From: Cellvibrionaceae bacterium
Lineage (GTDB): Bacteria > Pseudomonadota > Gammaproteobacteria > Pseudomonadales > Cellvibrionaceae
Assembly: GCA_025800365.1 (NCBI GenBank)
Contig: JAOXRT010000131.1
Span: 59,428 to 123,427 of the forward strand
DNA: 64,000 nt
Reading direction: 5' to 3'
Below, piece after piece: positions 25,956 to 36,001 of the stretch; within the stretch, counting starts at the first letter, position 1, and each line of letters opens with the position of its first letter. The notes beneath the pieces are model-generated. The model saw only the letters and a program-made list of their open reading frames with translations, was not told where the DNA came from and did not search any database. Position numbers and translations under genes: made by a program.

Positions 25956-27955
25956 TTTAGGCTCTCATAATCCTCTGCTGATGGTTGATCATCGGGTTTT
26001 TGTTCAGCTGTCAGGGGGTTCGCAGCAGGTAGGTTTAAATGTTTTCTAAAAAAGCTGTCGAGTTGTGAATATAATTCGTAATAACTTTGTAAGCGGCTAA
26101 ACCCGTGAACCTCTTCGGGTAGAAGAAGGTATTGCGCCTCTTTACCATGCTCTTCTAGTACATAACGCATACGATAAAAATGCTCTTTATCTACAACTCT
26201 GTCTAATTCTCCCTGGGCGAGAAAGACTGGCACTTGAAGTTTCTCGGCGAGATAGACCGGTGAATGCTTGGCGAGCTCTTCCTGTTGCTGTTGAGGATCT
26301 CCGACAAAGTCCTTGCGCCACTTTAAGATACTTTCTGAGTTATTCGCATCATTGTTATACATCAAGCTAATATCGGTTACGCCAACATACGACGCTGCAC
26401 ACTTAAAGAGTTCTGGTGAGCGGATAGCGCTCATCAGTGCGGAGTAGCCACCATAACTACTTCCGTAAATACAAACCTTGTCACCATCTACCAAGCCTTG
26501 ATGGATCACTTCGCGGACTGCGGATTCAATATCATCTTCGATTAATTTTCCCCACTGTTGCTTTCCTGCTTCGATGAACTTCCGTCCATAACCAGAAGAC
26601 CCTCTGAAATTCGGACGTAAAACAGCGTAGCCCAGGCTGGCAAGAAACTGAACATGAGGATCATAATCTGCGGAGGATCGAACCGAAATTGGACCGCCAT
26701 GGGGCATTACAATTAAAGGAGCCTTAACTTCTTTATAATTTGCAGGGAGCGTGAGATAGCTCTCTATCGTCAAACCATCGCTTGAATTAGAGCTGATTGC
26801 CTGGGTGTCGCCGAGTTGAAATTGACTGAGCCAGGGTTGAGTATCTGCAAACTCCGTTAGCTCCCATTTTCGAGTATCAAAAAGATAAAATATTCCAGGG
26901 TTTTTCCCGTCTCTTTTTAAGGCGATAACTATCTTGTCATTTAAACTGCTATCTACTACCCAGATGTTGGGAGTATTAAGGTCTCGCTTTAAGCTTTCGC
27001 TAAGAAAATCACCCAGCTCGTTCATATAGTGACGGCGATGGTTGCCATCCTGGGTATAACTAGCAAACAGAATGCTATCGCGCTTTTTGTTGAGTTCGAC
27101 GGATTCAATATCATAACCTGGAATTTTGAGTAAAACTTCCGTAAAGCTCTGGCTGGCTATATCAAAGTTTAAAAGTTCAACAAAGTCTCTCTCATGATTG
27201 CTTAGCACCATAAGCTGATCCTTGTCATCATCAAATAGGATCGGTCTAAATGTACTGTGTTTTCTCCCCTTCCAGATTAGCTCCCAGCGCTTGCTTTCAT
27301 CAGGTCGAAACCAAACCATTGTGGCCCCATGTCTGGGTGAGGAAAATCCAATTCGCAGTTTCCCAGAGGTATCACTTAGCCAGTGCTCTGCATTCGGAGC
27401 TAGGCGGTTTAATTTGTATCGATTACGAAGTTGGCCGCTAATGTTGCGGGCCGACAGGTTTAAGTTGTATAAGTAAGATTTTTTCTCCAAAAACTGCTTT
27501 ACTAAAACTCTATCTTCTCTATATGGAAGGGTATCGACAACAATCGCATTATCAATTAGTGGGCGCTGATAAATATTACTTAATTGATTATCAATGAAGT
27601 TTAGAGAAAGTTGTGACAGTGATTGCTGAAAATTGCTATTGGTTCTATTGATAACAATAGTGTCGTTATCTATCCAGTTGTAGTGATTTATTTCAGCTGC
27701 TTGATCGTTCAATAGAATTTGTAGGCTGTCTTCTTGCAGGTTCAATAACATTAAGCGCTGCCCTTCTTCTAATCGTTCTAAATAGGTAATCAAAGATCCT
27801 TCTGGATTACTGTCAATAGAATAATAGAGCGAGCTTTGGAAGATATCTTTTGCATGTTGATAGGCAGTGCTATCAATATGATCAGCGCGTGCAATTTTAA
27901 ATGCAGAAGAAAAAACAAGGAAAATAAAAATACCAAAAGAAGCGAATTTATTCAT
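25952..27955 (-). CDS. Secreted S9-family (prolyl oligopeptidase-type) peptidase, copy A
   Basis: A 667-residue exported serine peptidase. There is a signal peptide (about 1-24, FGIFIFLVFSSAFKIARA), a long N-terminal beta-propeller-like region, then an alpha/beta-hydrolase domain from about 400. The nucleophile is in YGSSYGGYSAL, the Asp in GELDRVVD, and the His in EEVHGF. PHGGP forms the oxyanion-side motif. Such enzymes (DPP IV/acylaminoacyl peptidase relatives) cut dipeptides or acyl-amino acids from short peptides, here in the periplasm. It follows the small secreted protein gene by two bases. The whole pair is repeated upstream at 28.6-31.1 kb. Confidence 0.9.
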   Translation of the reverse strand: MNKFASFGIFIFLVFSSAFKIARADHIDSTAYQHAKDIFQSSLYYSIDSNPEGSLITYLERLEEGQRLMLLNLQEDSLQILLNDQAAEINHYNWIDNDTIVINRTNSNFQQSLSQLSLNFIDNQLSNIYQRPLIDNAIVVDTLPYREDRVLVKQFLEKKSYLYNLNLSARNISGQLRNRYKLNRLAPNAEHWLSDTSGKLRIGFSSPRHGATMVWFRPDESKRWELIWKGRKHSTFRPILFDDDKDQLMVLSNHERDFVELLNFDIASQSFTEVLLKIPGYDIESVELNKKRDSILFASYTQDGNHRRHYMNELGDFLSESLKRDLNTPNIWVVDSSLNDKIVIALKRDGKNPGIFYLFDTRKWELTEFADTQPWLSQFQLGDTQAISSNSSDGLTIESYLTLPANYKEVKAPLIVMPHGGPISVRSSADYDPHVQFLASLGYAVLRPNFRGSSGYGRKFIEAGKQQWGKLIEDDIESAVREVIHQGLVDGDKVCIYGSSYGGYSALMSAIRSPELFKCAASYVGVTDISLMYNNDANNSESILKWRKDFVGDPQQQQEELAKHSPVYLAEKLQVPVFLAQGELDRVVDKEHFYRMRYVLEEHGKEAQYLLLPEEVHGFSRLQSYYELYSQLDSFFRKHLNLPAANPLTAEQKPDDQPSAEDYESLN

Positions 27956-27957
27956 AT

Positions 27958-28509
27958 TTATCGATCTTCCGGAGATTCCACTAACAAATCTAAAAAAGGA
28001 TCAGGGTATGATCCTGTAAAGATTAGCGGGTATTTTTTACTTATCAGTTGACAGCAATCTTGGATGTGCTTGAAAGCCTGGCTGCTTCTGTTGCGAAAGT
28101 TAAAGTCAGTGTGTTGATCACTATACATTTCGCTGATCAGATGCCCCGCATAAGATGTTCGATTTTCTTGAACATCAATATAGTAGTCGAAGTTAAGGAT
28201 CTCCCAATAAGCAGAGTTTTTTTCTTCGTCGCTATAGACTTGGCTGTAGTAGTAACGCCCAGCGGGCACCGCTAGCAAACGGTAGTTATTCCCAGCTTGA
28301 AGTTTATCAATGCTGAGGCTCGAAAATACCTTTGGGCCTTTTAACAGAATTTTCTTCGGAGGTGTTCCGAGTGATTCCACTGCAAGCAACAAATAACCAT
28401 AACCGCTTTTGAGGGTAGCGTCGGGGGTAAGCTGCTGTGCTTTGAGCTCTGAACTTACCACGGCTCCCAAAAGGGCTAGGCTAAATATGGTCTTGCATAA
28501 AGATATCAT
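27958..28509 (-). CDS. Small secreted protein paired with S9 peptidase, copy A
   Basis: A 183-residue protein with a cleavable signal peptide (about 1-24). The mature part is beta-rich: GYGYLLLAVESLG, KKILLKG, a VPAGRYYYSQVY turn, AYWEI, YAGHLISE, RNRSSQA and a CC pair near 150. The segment YLLLAV...PAGxY recalls periplasmic DUF2846-like proteins, but I cannot name the family. It shares these blocks with the gene at 30570-31109, the other copy. It lies two bases before the peptidase, so they are co-translated. A role as periplasmic partner, inhibitor or substrate carrier is possible but unproven. Confidence 0.75.
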   Translation of the reverse strand: MISLCKTIFSLALLGAVVSSELKAQQLTPDATLKSGYGYLLLAVESLGTPPKKILLKGPKVFSSLSIDKLQAGNNYRLLAVPAGRYYYSQVYSDEEKNSAYWEILNFDYYIDVQENRTSYAGHLISEMYSDQHTDFNFRNRSSQAFKHIQDCCQLISKKYPLIFTGSYPDPFLDLLVESPEDR

Positions 28510-28591
28510 TAGGACTGGCTAAACAGTGACAGAAGCCTTGAGTTTACCGTGATATCTTTACCGGGGCAATTTACCTGATGGTTAGGCGATA

Positions 28592-28607
28592 GGCCCCGTG
28601 TGGGGCC
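28592..28607 (-). terminator. GC-rich hairpin between the two peptidase modules
   Basis: GGCCCC-GTGT-GGGGCC follows the stop of peptidase copy B in its reading direction. A strong stem but no U-run. It may separate the two duplicated modules into two transcripts. Confidence 0.45.
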
Positions 28608-28617
28608 ATTAGGGAGC

Positions 28618-30567
28618 TTACTTTCGAAGCACAGTAGGCTGGGGAAGCTCTAGACTTTTTCGGAAAAATGCATCTAGGGAACTGTAAAGCTGTTCGTAGC
28701 TTTCTAGATACTTAAAGCCATGCTCTTCTTTTTCAAGGAATAGTGTTGTGGCTGGGTTTCCAGCTTTAGCCAGCTCTGATTTCATTCGATAGTAATGCTC
28801 AATGTCCACCACATCGTCTCGCAAGCTGTGCGCTAGAAATACTGGCTGTTTTAGCTGTTTGGCCAAATACACTGGCGAGCGTTGCAGCAAGTCGGCCTGC
28901 TGTTTTCTGTGGTCCCCATAATAGGTCTTAATCCATTGTAGGTTCCCTTCCCCTAAAGATCGAAAGTCGTTTTCAAGCATTAGGTTGATATCGGTTACGC
29001 CAACATAGGAAGCGGCGCATTTGTAAATATCCGGTCGGCGAATGGCACTAATCAATGCTGAGTAACCACCATAGCTGGCGCCGTAGATACAAATTCTGTT
29101 GGCATCGACTAGATTGCTATCGATTACGGCTTGAGTAGCAGAGTCAATATCATCCTCGATCAGTTTGCCCCACTGTTGTTTTGCGGCCTCTTTGAACTCC
29201 TTACCATAACCCGCTGAACCACGGTAATTGGGGTGCAGGACTGCATAGCCTAGGCTGGCTAGGTATTGAGTCTGCATATTGAATTCTCTGCTAGAGCGGA
29301 CATTAACGGGTCCGCCATGCGGAACGACAATTAATGGAGGTTTGCTTTCTTTGCTGTTTGCAGGAAGCGTTAGAAAACTTTCGATCTCCAGCCCATCACT
29401 GGATGTGGATGTTATTCTTTCGCTTTTGCCCAATTGAAACTTTGACATCCAAGGCTTGGTCTCAGTTAAAATGCTGAGCTGAACCCTGTCGGACTCAAAC
29501 AAGTAATAGACACCAGCTTGGCGGCTGTTAGTTTTCAAGGCTAGGACGGTAGAGTTGTCAATGCTCTTATCGACCACCCAAAAATCTCGAGCATTTAAGT
29601 TTTTATTTAGGTGCTTCTTTATGAAACTACCTAGGTCGGTAAAGTATTTTTGCCTAACTATTCCGTTTTCAGTGTAGGAGGCGTATAGGATATTGTCTCT
29701 TTGTTGATTGCGAACAACATTGTCGATATCTCTACCTTCTACTTTAAACACTGTCTCACCAAAAGTTTTGTCTGCCAAATTGAACTTGGTGAGCTCTATA
29801 AAATTCTTATCATGGTTGTTAAGAACTAGTAATTGATTTTTATCTTCAAGGAATAATACGGGCTTGAAACGAGTGTCTTTAGTCTTGTTCCAAATTTCGA
29901 CCCAGCGCCCCTTTTTGGGCTCCTTGTACCATACTATGTTTTTACCTTCTTTGATTGCCTGCATTACCTTAAGCTGTCCGTTTGAATTGAACAGCCAGCT
30001 ATCTGCATCTGGCGCTAGTCGATTTAATTTCTTTTTGCCGCCTAGCTGGCTACTGGTGTTTTTCGCAGATAAATCTATTTTGTAGATATTGGGGTAGCGC
30101 TCACCGACACTATAGTATGCTATAGCTATCTTATCTTGCAGATTGCTCAGCGGATCCAGTAGGTATGCGTTATCGAGAATTAACTTTTGTTTAACTTCTT
30201 TTAGAAGCCCATCGCTGTATATAAAGTCAAATTTGTAAAGTGATTGGCTGTGTTCCTGGTATCGCACAGTCAAGACCATAGTGTCTTGGTCAATCCAGTC
30301 GTAGCTTTTTACTCTGTCGAGCTTATCAATATACACCACTTGCATATTGTTGCTGTCTAAGTCGAGTAGGCTAAGTTTCTTATCTCCGTTTTTGTCATGT
30401 TCGAAAAAGCTAACTCGCCTCCCGCTTGGATCGATTTTGGGTGACGAATACTGAGGGTTTTGGAAAAACTCCTGTGCATGCTTGTGGGATACAGAAAGCT
30501 TTTTTTGTTCGCTAGCATGCGCTACAACGCACAAGCACAAAAGGAAAACAGCAAATATATTCTTCAT
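28618..30567 (-). CDS. Secreted S9-family peptidase, copy B
   Basis: A 649-residue paralogue of copy A, clearly homologous along its whole length (for example QYLASLGYAVLHPNYRGSAG against the matching block of A). It has a signal peptide at 1-19 (IFAVFLLCLCVVAHA), the nucleophile in YGASYGGYSAL, the acid in SLRDDVVD, and the His in KEEHGF. I chose the ATG at 30567, preceded by GGGAG and placed two bases past the stop of the upstream small gene; an in-frame start 33 codons earlier would lie inside that gene and spoil the signal peptide. It is expected in the periplasm. Confidence 0.9.
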   Translation of the reverse strand: MKNIFAVFLLCLCVVAHASEQKKLSVSHKHAQEFFQNPQYSSPKIDPSGRRVSFFEHDKNGDKKLSLLDLDSNNMQVVYIDKLDRVKSYDWIDQDTMVLTVRYQEHSQSLYKFDFIYSDGLLKEVKQKLILDNAYLLDPLSNLQDKIAIAYYSVGERYPNIYKIDLSAKNTSSQLGGKKKLNRLAPDADSWLFNSNGQLKVMQAIKEGKNIVWYKEPKKGRWVEIWNKTKDTRFKPVLFLEDKNQLLVLNNHDKNFIELTKFNLADKTFGETVFKVEGRDIDNVVRNQQRDNILYASYTENGIVRQKYFTDLGSFIKKHLNKNLNARDFWVVDKSIDNSTVLALKTNSRQAGVYYLFESDRVQLSILTETKPWMSKFQLGKSERITSTSSDGLEIESFLTLPANSKESKPPLIVVPHGGPVNVRSSREFNMQTQYLASLGYAVLHPNYRGSAGYGKEFKEAAKQQWGKLIEDDIDSATQAVIDSNLVDANRICIYGASYGGYSALISAIRRPDIYKCAASYVGVTDINLMLENDFRSLGEGNLQWIKTYYGDHRKQQADLLQRSPVYLAKQLKQPVFLAHSLRDDVVDIEHYYRMKSELAKAGNPATTLFLEKEEHGFKYLESYEQLYSSLDAFFRKSLELPQPTVLRK

Positions 30568-30569
30568 GC

Positions 30570-31109
30570 TTAGTTGCTCCCTTTTTCTTGTGCGAATTTT
30601 AAGTAGGGGTCTGAGACCAAACCTGTGTAATCTAGTTTGTATGAATTGAGTAGCTTGGAGCAGCAATTTGATAAGTGCTCGAGGGCTAGGCTAGAGCGAT
30701 TTTTCATTCTAAAGTGAGCGATATCTCCAAAACCCAGCTCAGTGATTAAGTGCCCGCCATAATTAATTACTCCAGGTTTCACTGTAATGGTGTGCTCTTG
30801 ATCTTCTATATTCCAATAAGCATCTTTTAGCAGTTTATTTTGATAGATCTTGCTAAATGTATATTTTCCTGGAGCTACGCTGATTAATTTGTATTGATCC
30901 CCAGGGACAATATCGGTCATGCTTTCGCTTGATAATAGGCCGTCACCTTTGAGCATTATTTTATGGGGCACGACATCGTGCACATGTACGGCTAGCAATA
31001 AATACGCTTCATTGCTGCCAAGATTCGGTACGTTTTCTGAGCTGGTGGAATTGTTTGAGTAGGTGAGCAATATACTTGTTAGAACAAGGCATAACTTCTG
31101 TGCAGACAT
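30570..31109 (-). CDS. Small secreted protein paired with S9 peptidase, copy B
   Basis: A 179-residue homologue of the small protein at 27958-28509. Shared blocks in order: AYLLLAV, HKIMLKG, LSS, APGKYTFSKIY, DAYWNI, YGGHLITE, NRSSLALEHLSNCC, and TG..SDPYL. There is an N-terminal signal peptide (about 1-24). The identity is moderate, so the duplication is not recent. Leads the second peptidase module by two bases. Function unknown. The conserved adjacent cysteine pair could form or bind something in the periplasm. Confidence 0.75.
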   Translation of the reverse strand: MSAQKLCLVLTSILLTYSNNSTSSENVPNLGSNEAYLLLAVHVHDVVPHKIMLKGDGLLSSESMTDIVPGDQYKLISVAPGKYTFSKIYQNKLLKDAYWNIEDQEHTITVKPGVINYGGHLITELGFGDIAHFRMKNRSSLALEHLSNCCSKLLNSYKLDYTGLVSDPYLKFAQEKGSN

Positions 31110-31180
31110 AAAACATCCTTATTGTGCAAACAGCAGGAAAGCTTGCTTGGAGCACTAGACTTCCCTGTCTAGAGAAATAC

Positions 31181-31564
31181 TTATACGACTAAAATACCAT
31201 CAGCTTCTATCAAGGAATCTTTCGGCAACTGGCTAATGCCGATAGCTGCTCGTGCTGGGTAGGGCTGTTCAAAATACTGGGCCATCACTTCGTTTACGAT
31301 TGGGAAGTTGCCCAAGTCTGTAAGGTAGATGTTTAGCTTAACAATTTGCTGGATGCTGCCGCCAGAGGCTTCGCATACTGCGGATAAATTTTTAAAAACC
31401 TGATGCGCCTGGGCTTCAAAATCACCTTCTACCAAAGTCATGGTTTCTGGGATCAACGGGATTTGGCCTGATAGGTAAACGGTGTTGTTAACCTTTACGG
31501 CTTGCGAGTATGTGCCGATTGCTGAAGGCGCGTTACTGGTTTCTACAATAGAACGATTTGGCAT
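31181..31564 (-). CDS. ridA: RidA-family enamine/imine deaminase
   Basis: A 127-residue member of the RidA (YjgF/UK114) family, which hydrolyses reactive 2-aminoacrylate-type enamines released by PLP enzymes. Signatures are [14 protein letters not shown] at the N-terminus, LSGQIPL, and the conserved active-site Arg in [23 protein letters not shown] chose the ATG at 31564, preceded by GAGAAAG; a TTG four codons earlier is possible. Directly downstream of spoT with 28 bases between them, the usual spoT-ridA arrangement in gammaproteobacteria. Confidence 0.95.
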   Translation of the reverse strand: MPNRSIVETSNAPSAIGTYSQAVKVNNTVYLSGQIPLIPETMTLVEGDFEAQAHQVFKNLSAVCEASGGSIQQIVKLNIYLTDLGNFPIVNEVMAQYFEQPYPARAAIGISQLPKDSLIEADGILVV

Positions 31565-31591
31565 GGTCTTTCTCAAATGGTTTTTAACTTA

Positions 31592-33700
31592 CTAATTTTT
31601 GCTGCGAGTCAGCTTGATTACCGAGTGCATATTGCGTACCCGGCGAATAACGTTGGCGAGGTGAACGCGGTTTTGCACACCGATACAGAGCTCAATCACG
31701 CTGTTGTGGGCATCGCGCTCATCGACATTGATGCGCTCGATATGGGCGCCGGCTTCAGCCATGCGATTGGCAAGGCTGGCAATGATTCCGCGCTGGGATT
31801 CTACTTCCACCTTAATATCAACTAAGAATTCGCCACTGACATTAGGAGCCCAGTTTACCAAACTGATTTTCTCTGGAGAGTGACGCAGTTCTGCAATATT
31901 GTTGCAGTCTTCTACGTGCACCACTAATCCTTTACCGGCACTTAGGTGGCCGATAATTGGATCGCCTGGGATTGGGCGACAGCAGCGGGCAAAGCTAATC
32001 AGCATGCCTTCATCGCTGTCGATCATTAGTGGTGAATGAATATTTGTGGCTTTATTGTCCTCGGCGTCTTGCTGCAGAATGTTTGCGACAGCATTCGCCA
32101 GGCGGTTACCAAGGCCGATATCTTCCAGTAAGGCTTCCATATTGTTCATATGGGTTTCGTCTAGAAGTAATTGAATCTGATCTTCAGAAAGCTCGTCTAG
32201 GCGGGTATTAATATTTGCCAGAGCTCGACCCAATAAGCGCTCACCTAGCTCGATAGATTCATGGTGGCGCTGATTCTTCAAGAAGTGACGAATAGAGCTG
32301 CGTGCCTTACCTGAAGTGGTGAAGTTCAACCATGCAGGGTTGGGCTGTGCACCTGCGGCGGTAATGATTTTAACCTTTTCACCGCTCTTTAATGGCTGTG
32401 ATAAAGGTGCAAGGCGATCATTAATTCGGCAAGCGACACAGCGATGCCCTACCCCGGTGTGAACCGCATAAGCAAAATCAACCGCTGTTGCTCCAGAGGG
32501 TAAGCTGATAATTTTGCCTTTGGGGGTAAATACATAAACCTCATCTGGGAAGAGGTCGATCTTAACGTTCTCGATAAACTCTAATGAATTACCGGCCTGT
32601 TGTTGAATTTCGAGTAGACCTTGCACCCATTGTCTCGCCCTAGCCTGGTTACTAACTGGGCTATCTTCGTCGGCTTTATAGAGCCAGTGCGCAGCAATAC
32701 CTGTGTTGGCTAGCTCGTCCATTTCCTTGGTGCGAATTTGTACTTCAATGGGTACACCGTGCATGCCGACCAATACGGTATGCAGCGATTGATAGCCATT
32801 AGCTTTAGGGATTGCGATGTAGTCTTTAAATTCGCTAATTACCGGCTTATAAAGATTATGCATTACCCCTAGCACGCGATAGCAGGTGTCTACATCTTCA
32901 ACAATAATGCGAAAGGCATAGACATCCATAATTTCGCGGAAGGATTTCTTTTTGGCGCGCATCTTTTGATAGATGCTGTAGAGGTGCTTTTCGCGGCCGA
33001 GCACTAATGAAGCGATGTCTTCTTTTTCAAGGCGCGTCTCAATCGCGCTTTGGATATTCTCGACCAGCTCTTTGCGATTGCCTCTGGCCTCTTGCAATGC
33101 GGCCTGTAATCGTCGCGCTCGCAGCGGATACATGGCTGAGAAGCCGCGATTCTCAAATTCGATTCGCATATCGTTCATGCCCAGGCGGTGAGCGATAGGG
33201 GCATAGATATCTAGGGTTTCTGTGGCGATGCGTCGCATCTTTTCTGAAGCCAGCGCTCCCAGGGTGCGCATATTATGTAAGCGATCGGCCAGCTTTACTA
33301 ATATCACGCGGATATCGTTGGCCATGGCCAGGGCCATTTTTTGGAAGTTCTCGGCCTGTTTTTCTTCGCGGGAGCCAAATTCAATTTGGGTAAGCTTACT
33401 CACCCCGTCTACCAGCTCGGCCACGGTATCGCCAAATTGATTGGCCAGTGCCTTTTTAGGGATGCCGGTGTCTTCAATAACGTCGTGCAGCATGGCGGCC
33501 ATCAGGCTTTGATGGTCCATATGCATCGAGCTTAGAATTGCTGCAACAGCCAGTGGGTGAGTTACATAAGGCTCACCACTACGACGGGTTTGGCCGTCGT
33601 GGGCTTGCTCGGCATAGTAGTACGCGCGTCGGACTAAGTTGATCTGCTCTGGATCAAGATATGATGAGAGTCGATTGCTGAGGGACTCAATGGTTTGCAA
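31592..33700 (-). CDS. spoT: Bifunctional (p)ppGpp synthetase/hydrolase SpoT
   Basis: A 702-residue RelA/SpoT-homologue. The HD hydrolase domain (HD at 72-73 in MLHDVIEDTG, with the second Asp region VKLADRLHNMRTL) is intact. It is followed by the synthetase domain (DYIAIPKANGYQSLHT and VEVQIRT), TGS (EVYVFTPKGKIISLPSGAT), a zinc-finger/CC-like region (FARCCRPIPGD) and a C-terminal ACT domain. The intact HD and the SpoT-type synthetase sequence favour SpoT over RelA. It controls the stringent response. The upstream gene rpoZ is separated from it by a terminator, so spoT probably has its own promoter. Confidence 0.96.
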   Translation of the reverse strand: MQTIESLSNRLSSYLDPEQINLVRRAYYYAEQAHDGQTRRSGEPYVTHPLAVAAILSSMHMDHQSLMAAMLHDVIEDTGIPKKALANQFGDTVAELVDGVSKLTQIEFGSREEKQAENFQKMALAMANDIRVILVKLADRLHNMRTLGALASEKMRRIATETLDIYAPIAHRLGMNDMRIEFENRGFSAMYPLRARRLQAALQEARGNRKELVENIQSAIETRLEKEDIASLVLGREKHLYSIYQKMRAKKKSFREIMDVYAFRIIVEDVDTCYRVLGVMHNLYKPVISEFKDYIAIPKANGYQSLHTVLVGMHGVPIEVQIRTKEMDELANTGIAAHWLYKADEDSPVSNQARARQWVQGLLEIQQQAGNSLEFIENVKIDLFPDEVYVFTPKGKIISLPSGATAVDFAYAVHTGVGHRCVACRINDRLAPLSQPLKSGEKVKIITAAGAQPNPAWLNFTTSGKARSSIRHFLKNQRHHESIELGERLLGRALANINTRLDELSEDQIQLLLDETHMNNMEALLEDIGLGNRLANAVANILQQDAEDNKATNIHSPLMIDSDEGMLISFARCCRPIPGDPIIGHLSAGKGLVVHVEDCNNIAELRHSPEKISLVNWAPNVSGEFLVDIKVEVESQRGIIASLANRMAEAGAHIERINVDERDAHNSVIELCIGVQNRVHLANVIRRVRNMHSVIKLTRSKN

Positions 33701-33760
33701 ATTAGGCTCCAGTAACTCAAGAACCCCGTAGATAGATCACATCACACGGCGGCCAGAAAA

Positions 33761-33806
33761 CAAAAAAGCTAGGGCGTTAGCTCTTGCTAACGTGCCTAGC
33801 TTTAAA
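33761..33806 (-). terminator. Rho-independent terminator after rpoZ
   Basis: On the minus strand, AAAGCTAGGCACGTTAGC and GCTAACGCCCTAGCTTT pair with a four-base loop and are followed by a U-run. It lies between rpoZ and spoT. Confidence 0.78.
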
Positions 33807-33864
33807 AGTAACACATTCTGTGGCTATTAACAGCCGGAGGTCAGTGCCAAATTACGCTTTTGTT

Positions 33865-34125
33865 TTACAGCTCGATGCCTGGCTCTTGCATAGGCATGAT
33901 TGGCATTTCATCTTGCTCATCTTCTTCAACATCGAACATGGCAGGATCGATCAAACCTTCTTCGATTTCGCGCAGTGCGATAACGGTAGGCTTGTCGTTT
34001 TCTTCTGGAACCATAGGCTCTTTACCCTGCACCGCGATTTGACGCGCGCGCTTGCTGCCAACAATTACCAGTTCAAAACGGTTATCAACGTGGTTGAGGC
34101 AATCTTCAACGGTGATACGTGCCAT
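33865..34125 (-). CDS. rpoZ: RNA polymerase omega subunit
   Basis: An 86-residue subunit. The N-terminus [28 protein letters not shown] is diagnostic. It supports assembly of the beta-prime subunit and contributes to the ppGpp-binding site. The acidic C-terminal tail ([10 protein letters not shown]) is typical. It lies between gmk and spoT, the classical gmk-rpoZ-spoT cluster. A small hairpin (GCCCAA/TTGGGC) lies in its leader, at about 34147-34161. Confidence 0.96.
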   Translation of the reverse strand: MARITVEDCLNHVDNRFELVIVGSKRARQIAVQGKEPMVPEENDKPTVIALREIEEGLIDPAMFDVEEDEQDEMPIMPMQEPGIEL

Positions 34126-34309
34126 TAGTCTTTCCTATTCAAATTTGCCCAACATTTGGGCCTTTAGCAAAAATCATCTACCGCTGAGTTATAGCCTGAA
34201 TGAGGTATTTTTGCAAAATACCCGGCTAAGTTAGAGCCATAGATATAAAAAAGGGGCGCTAGTGTACGCATTTTGACCAGCTCAGGCAAGAGCTGGCCTG
34301 TATTTGCGC

Positions 34310-34981
<672 letters not shown>

Positions 34982-35054
34982 TTAACCTAAGCCTTAGAGC
35001 CTTGCTCGCTTTGTTGAGGGCTTAGCAGCCAATTAGAGATATTGAGGGTAGCTC

Positions 35055-35951
35055 ATGAAATGGCGAGACAGTCGTCGCAGCGATAATGTTGATGATCAGC
35101 GCAATAATTCACCGTCCCAGTTTGGCGGTGGTGGCTCGATAGCGAACTTCTTGCCCATTATTCGTATGCTGATCGGCACTAAGGTGGGCAGAATCGTATT
35201 GGCTGTTGGCGCGATTGCTTATTTTCTGGGCTTTAATCCTTTGAGTTTATTGCAGCCGGGTCAACAAGGCTTTAGTCAGGCTAAGGTACAAAACAGCCAG
35301 GAAGATAATTTGCGGGCTGACTTTGTAACCGCAGTACTCGGGCAGACTGAAGATGTTTGGGGCGCAATATTCCAACAGAGCTTCGGCAAAGCCTACCCGC
35401 AACCGCGCCTAGTGTTATTTCGAAATGGCGTGCGCAGCGCCTGCGGCCAAGCTTCCTCAGCTATGGGGCCGTTCTACTGCCCTGCCGATAATAAAGTGTA
35501 TTTAGACTTGGGTTTTTTTGATGAATTGGCCCGTCGCCATGGCGCCCCTGGTGACTTTGCCCAAGCTTATGTTATCGCCCATGAGGTAGGACATCATTTG
35601 CAAAATGTATTTGGTGTTCTTGATAAAACTCATCAAGCTAAACGCCGCCTCAGCAAAACAGAGGGCAATGCCCTGCAAGTTCGGGTAGAGCTGCAAGCTG
35701 ATTGTTATGCTGGTGTATGGGCGCACCATGCACAAAAACAACAGCAGATATTGGAAGCCGGTGATGTGGAAGAGGCTCTGCAAGCGGCCAGTGCAATTGG
35801 CGATGATACTTTGCAAAAACAAGCTCAGGGTTATGTAGTGCCTGATGCCTTTACACATGGTTCATCCGAGCAAAGAATTCGTTGGTTTAAAAACGGTTTG
35901 CAGCAAGGCAGCTTGCAGAGTTGCGATACTTTTAAAGCGGCGAAGTTGTAG
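35055..35951 (+). CDS. ypfJ: YpfJ-type predicted neutral zinc metallopeptidase
   Basis: A 298-residue protein of the family PF04228. The N-terminus is basic (MKWRDSRRSDNVDDQR), followed by one membrane helix (about 45-66, VGRIVLAVGAIAYFLGF). The catalytic domain has the zinc motif HEVGH in AHEVGHHLQN and the downstream third-ligand region ELQADCYAGVWAHH. The fold suggests proteolysis in the periplasm, but the substrates are unknown. FYCPADNKVYLDLGFF is the family signature. A single gene, divergent from gmk and convergent with the PhoH-like gene over a perfect hairpin. Confidence 0.9.
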   Translation: MKWRDSRRSDNVDDQRNNSPSQFGGGGSIANFLPIIRMLIGTKVGRIVLAVGAIAYFLGFNPLSLLQPGQQGFSQAKVQNSQEDNLRADFVTAVLGQTEDVWGAIFQQSFGKAYPQPRLVLFRNGVRSACGQASSAMGPFYCPADNKVYLDLGFFDELARRHGAPGDFAQAYVIAHEVGHHLQNVFGVLDKTHQAKRRLSKTEGNALQVRVELQADCYAGVWAHHAQKQQQILEAGDVEEALQAASAIGDDTLQKQAQGYVVPDAFTHGSSEQRIRWFKNGLQQGSLQSCDTFKAAKL

Positions 35952-35960
35952 TCTTTTCTT

Positions 35961-35987
35961 GGGTCAGAACCAAAAAGGTTCTGACCC
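35961..35987. terminator. GGGTCAGA-type hairpin between ypfJ and PhoH-like gene
   Basis: GGGTCAGAACC-AAAAA-GGTTCTGACCC, an 11-base perfect inverted repeat nine bases past the ypfJ stop and 15 bases from the convergent stop. It shares the GGGTCAGA core with the larger hairpin at 59236-59302. It can terminate both genes. Confidence 0.7.
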
Positions 35988-36001
35988 GTTTGTTATGTAA
36001 T

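Noticed and set aside
28618..30666. A start 33 codons upstream for peptidase copy B.
   Set aside because: It would overlap the small secreted gene and put a non-signal sequence before the signal peptide; the ATG at 30567 has GGGAG upstream.
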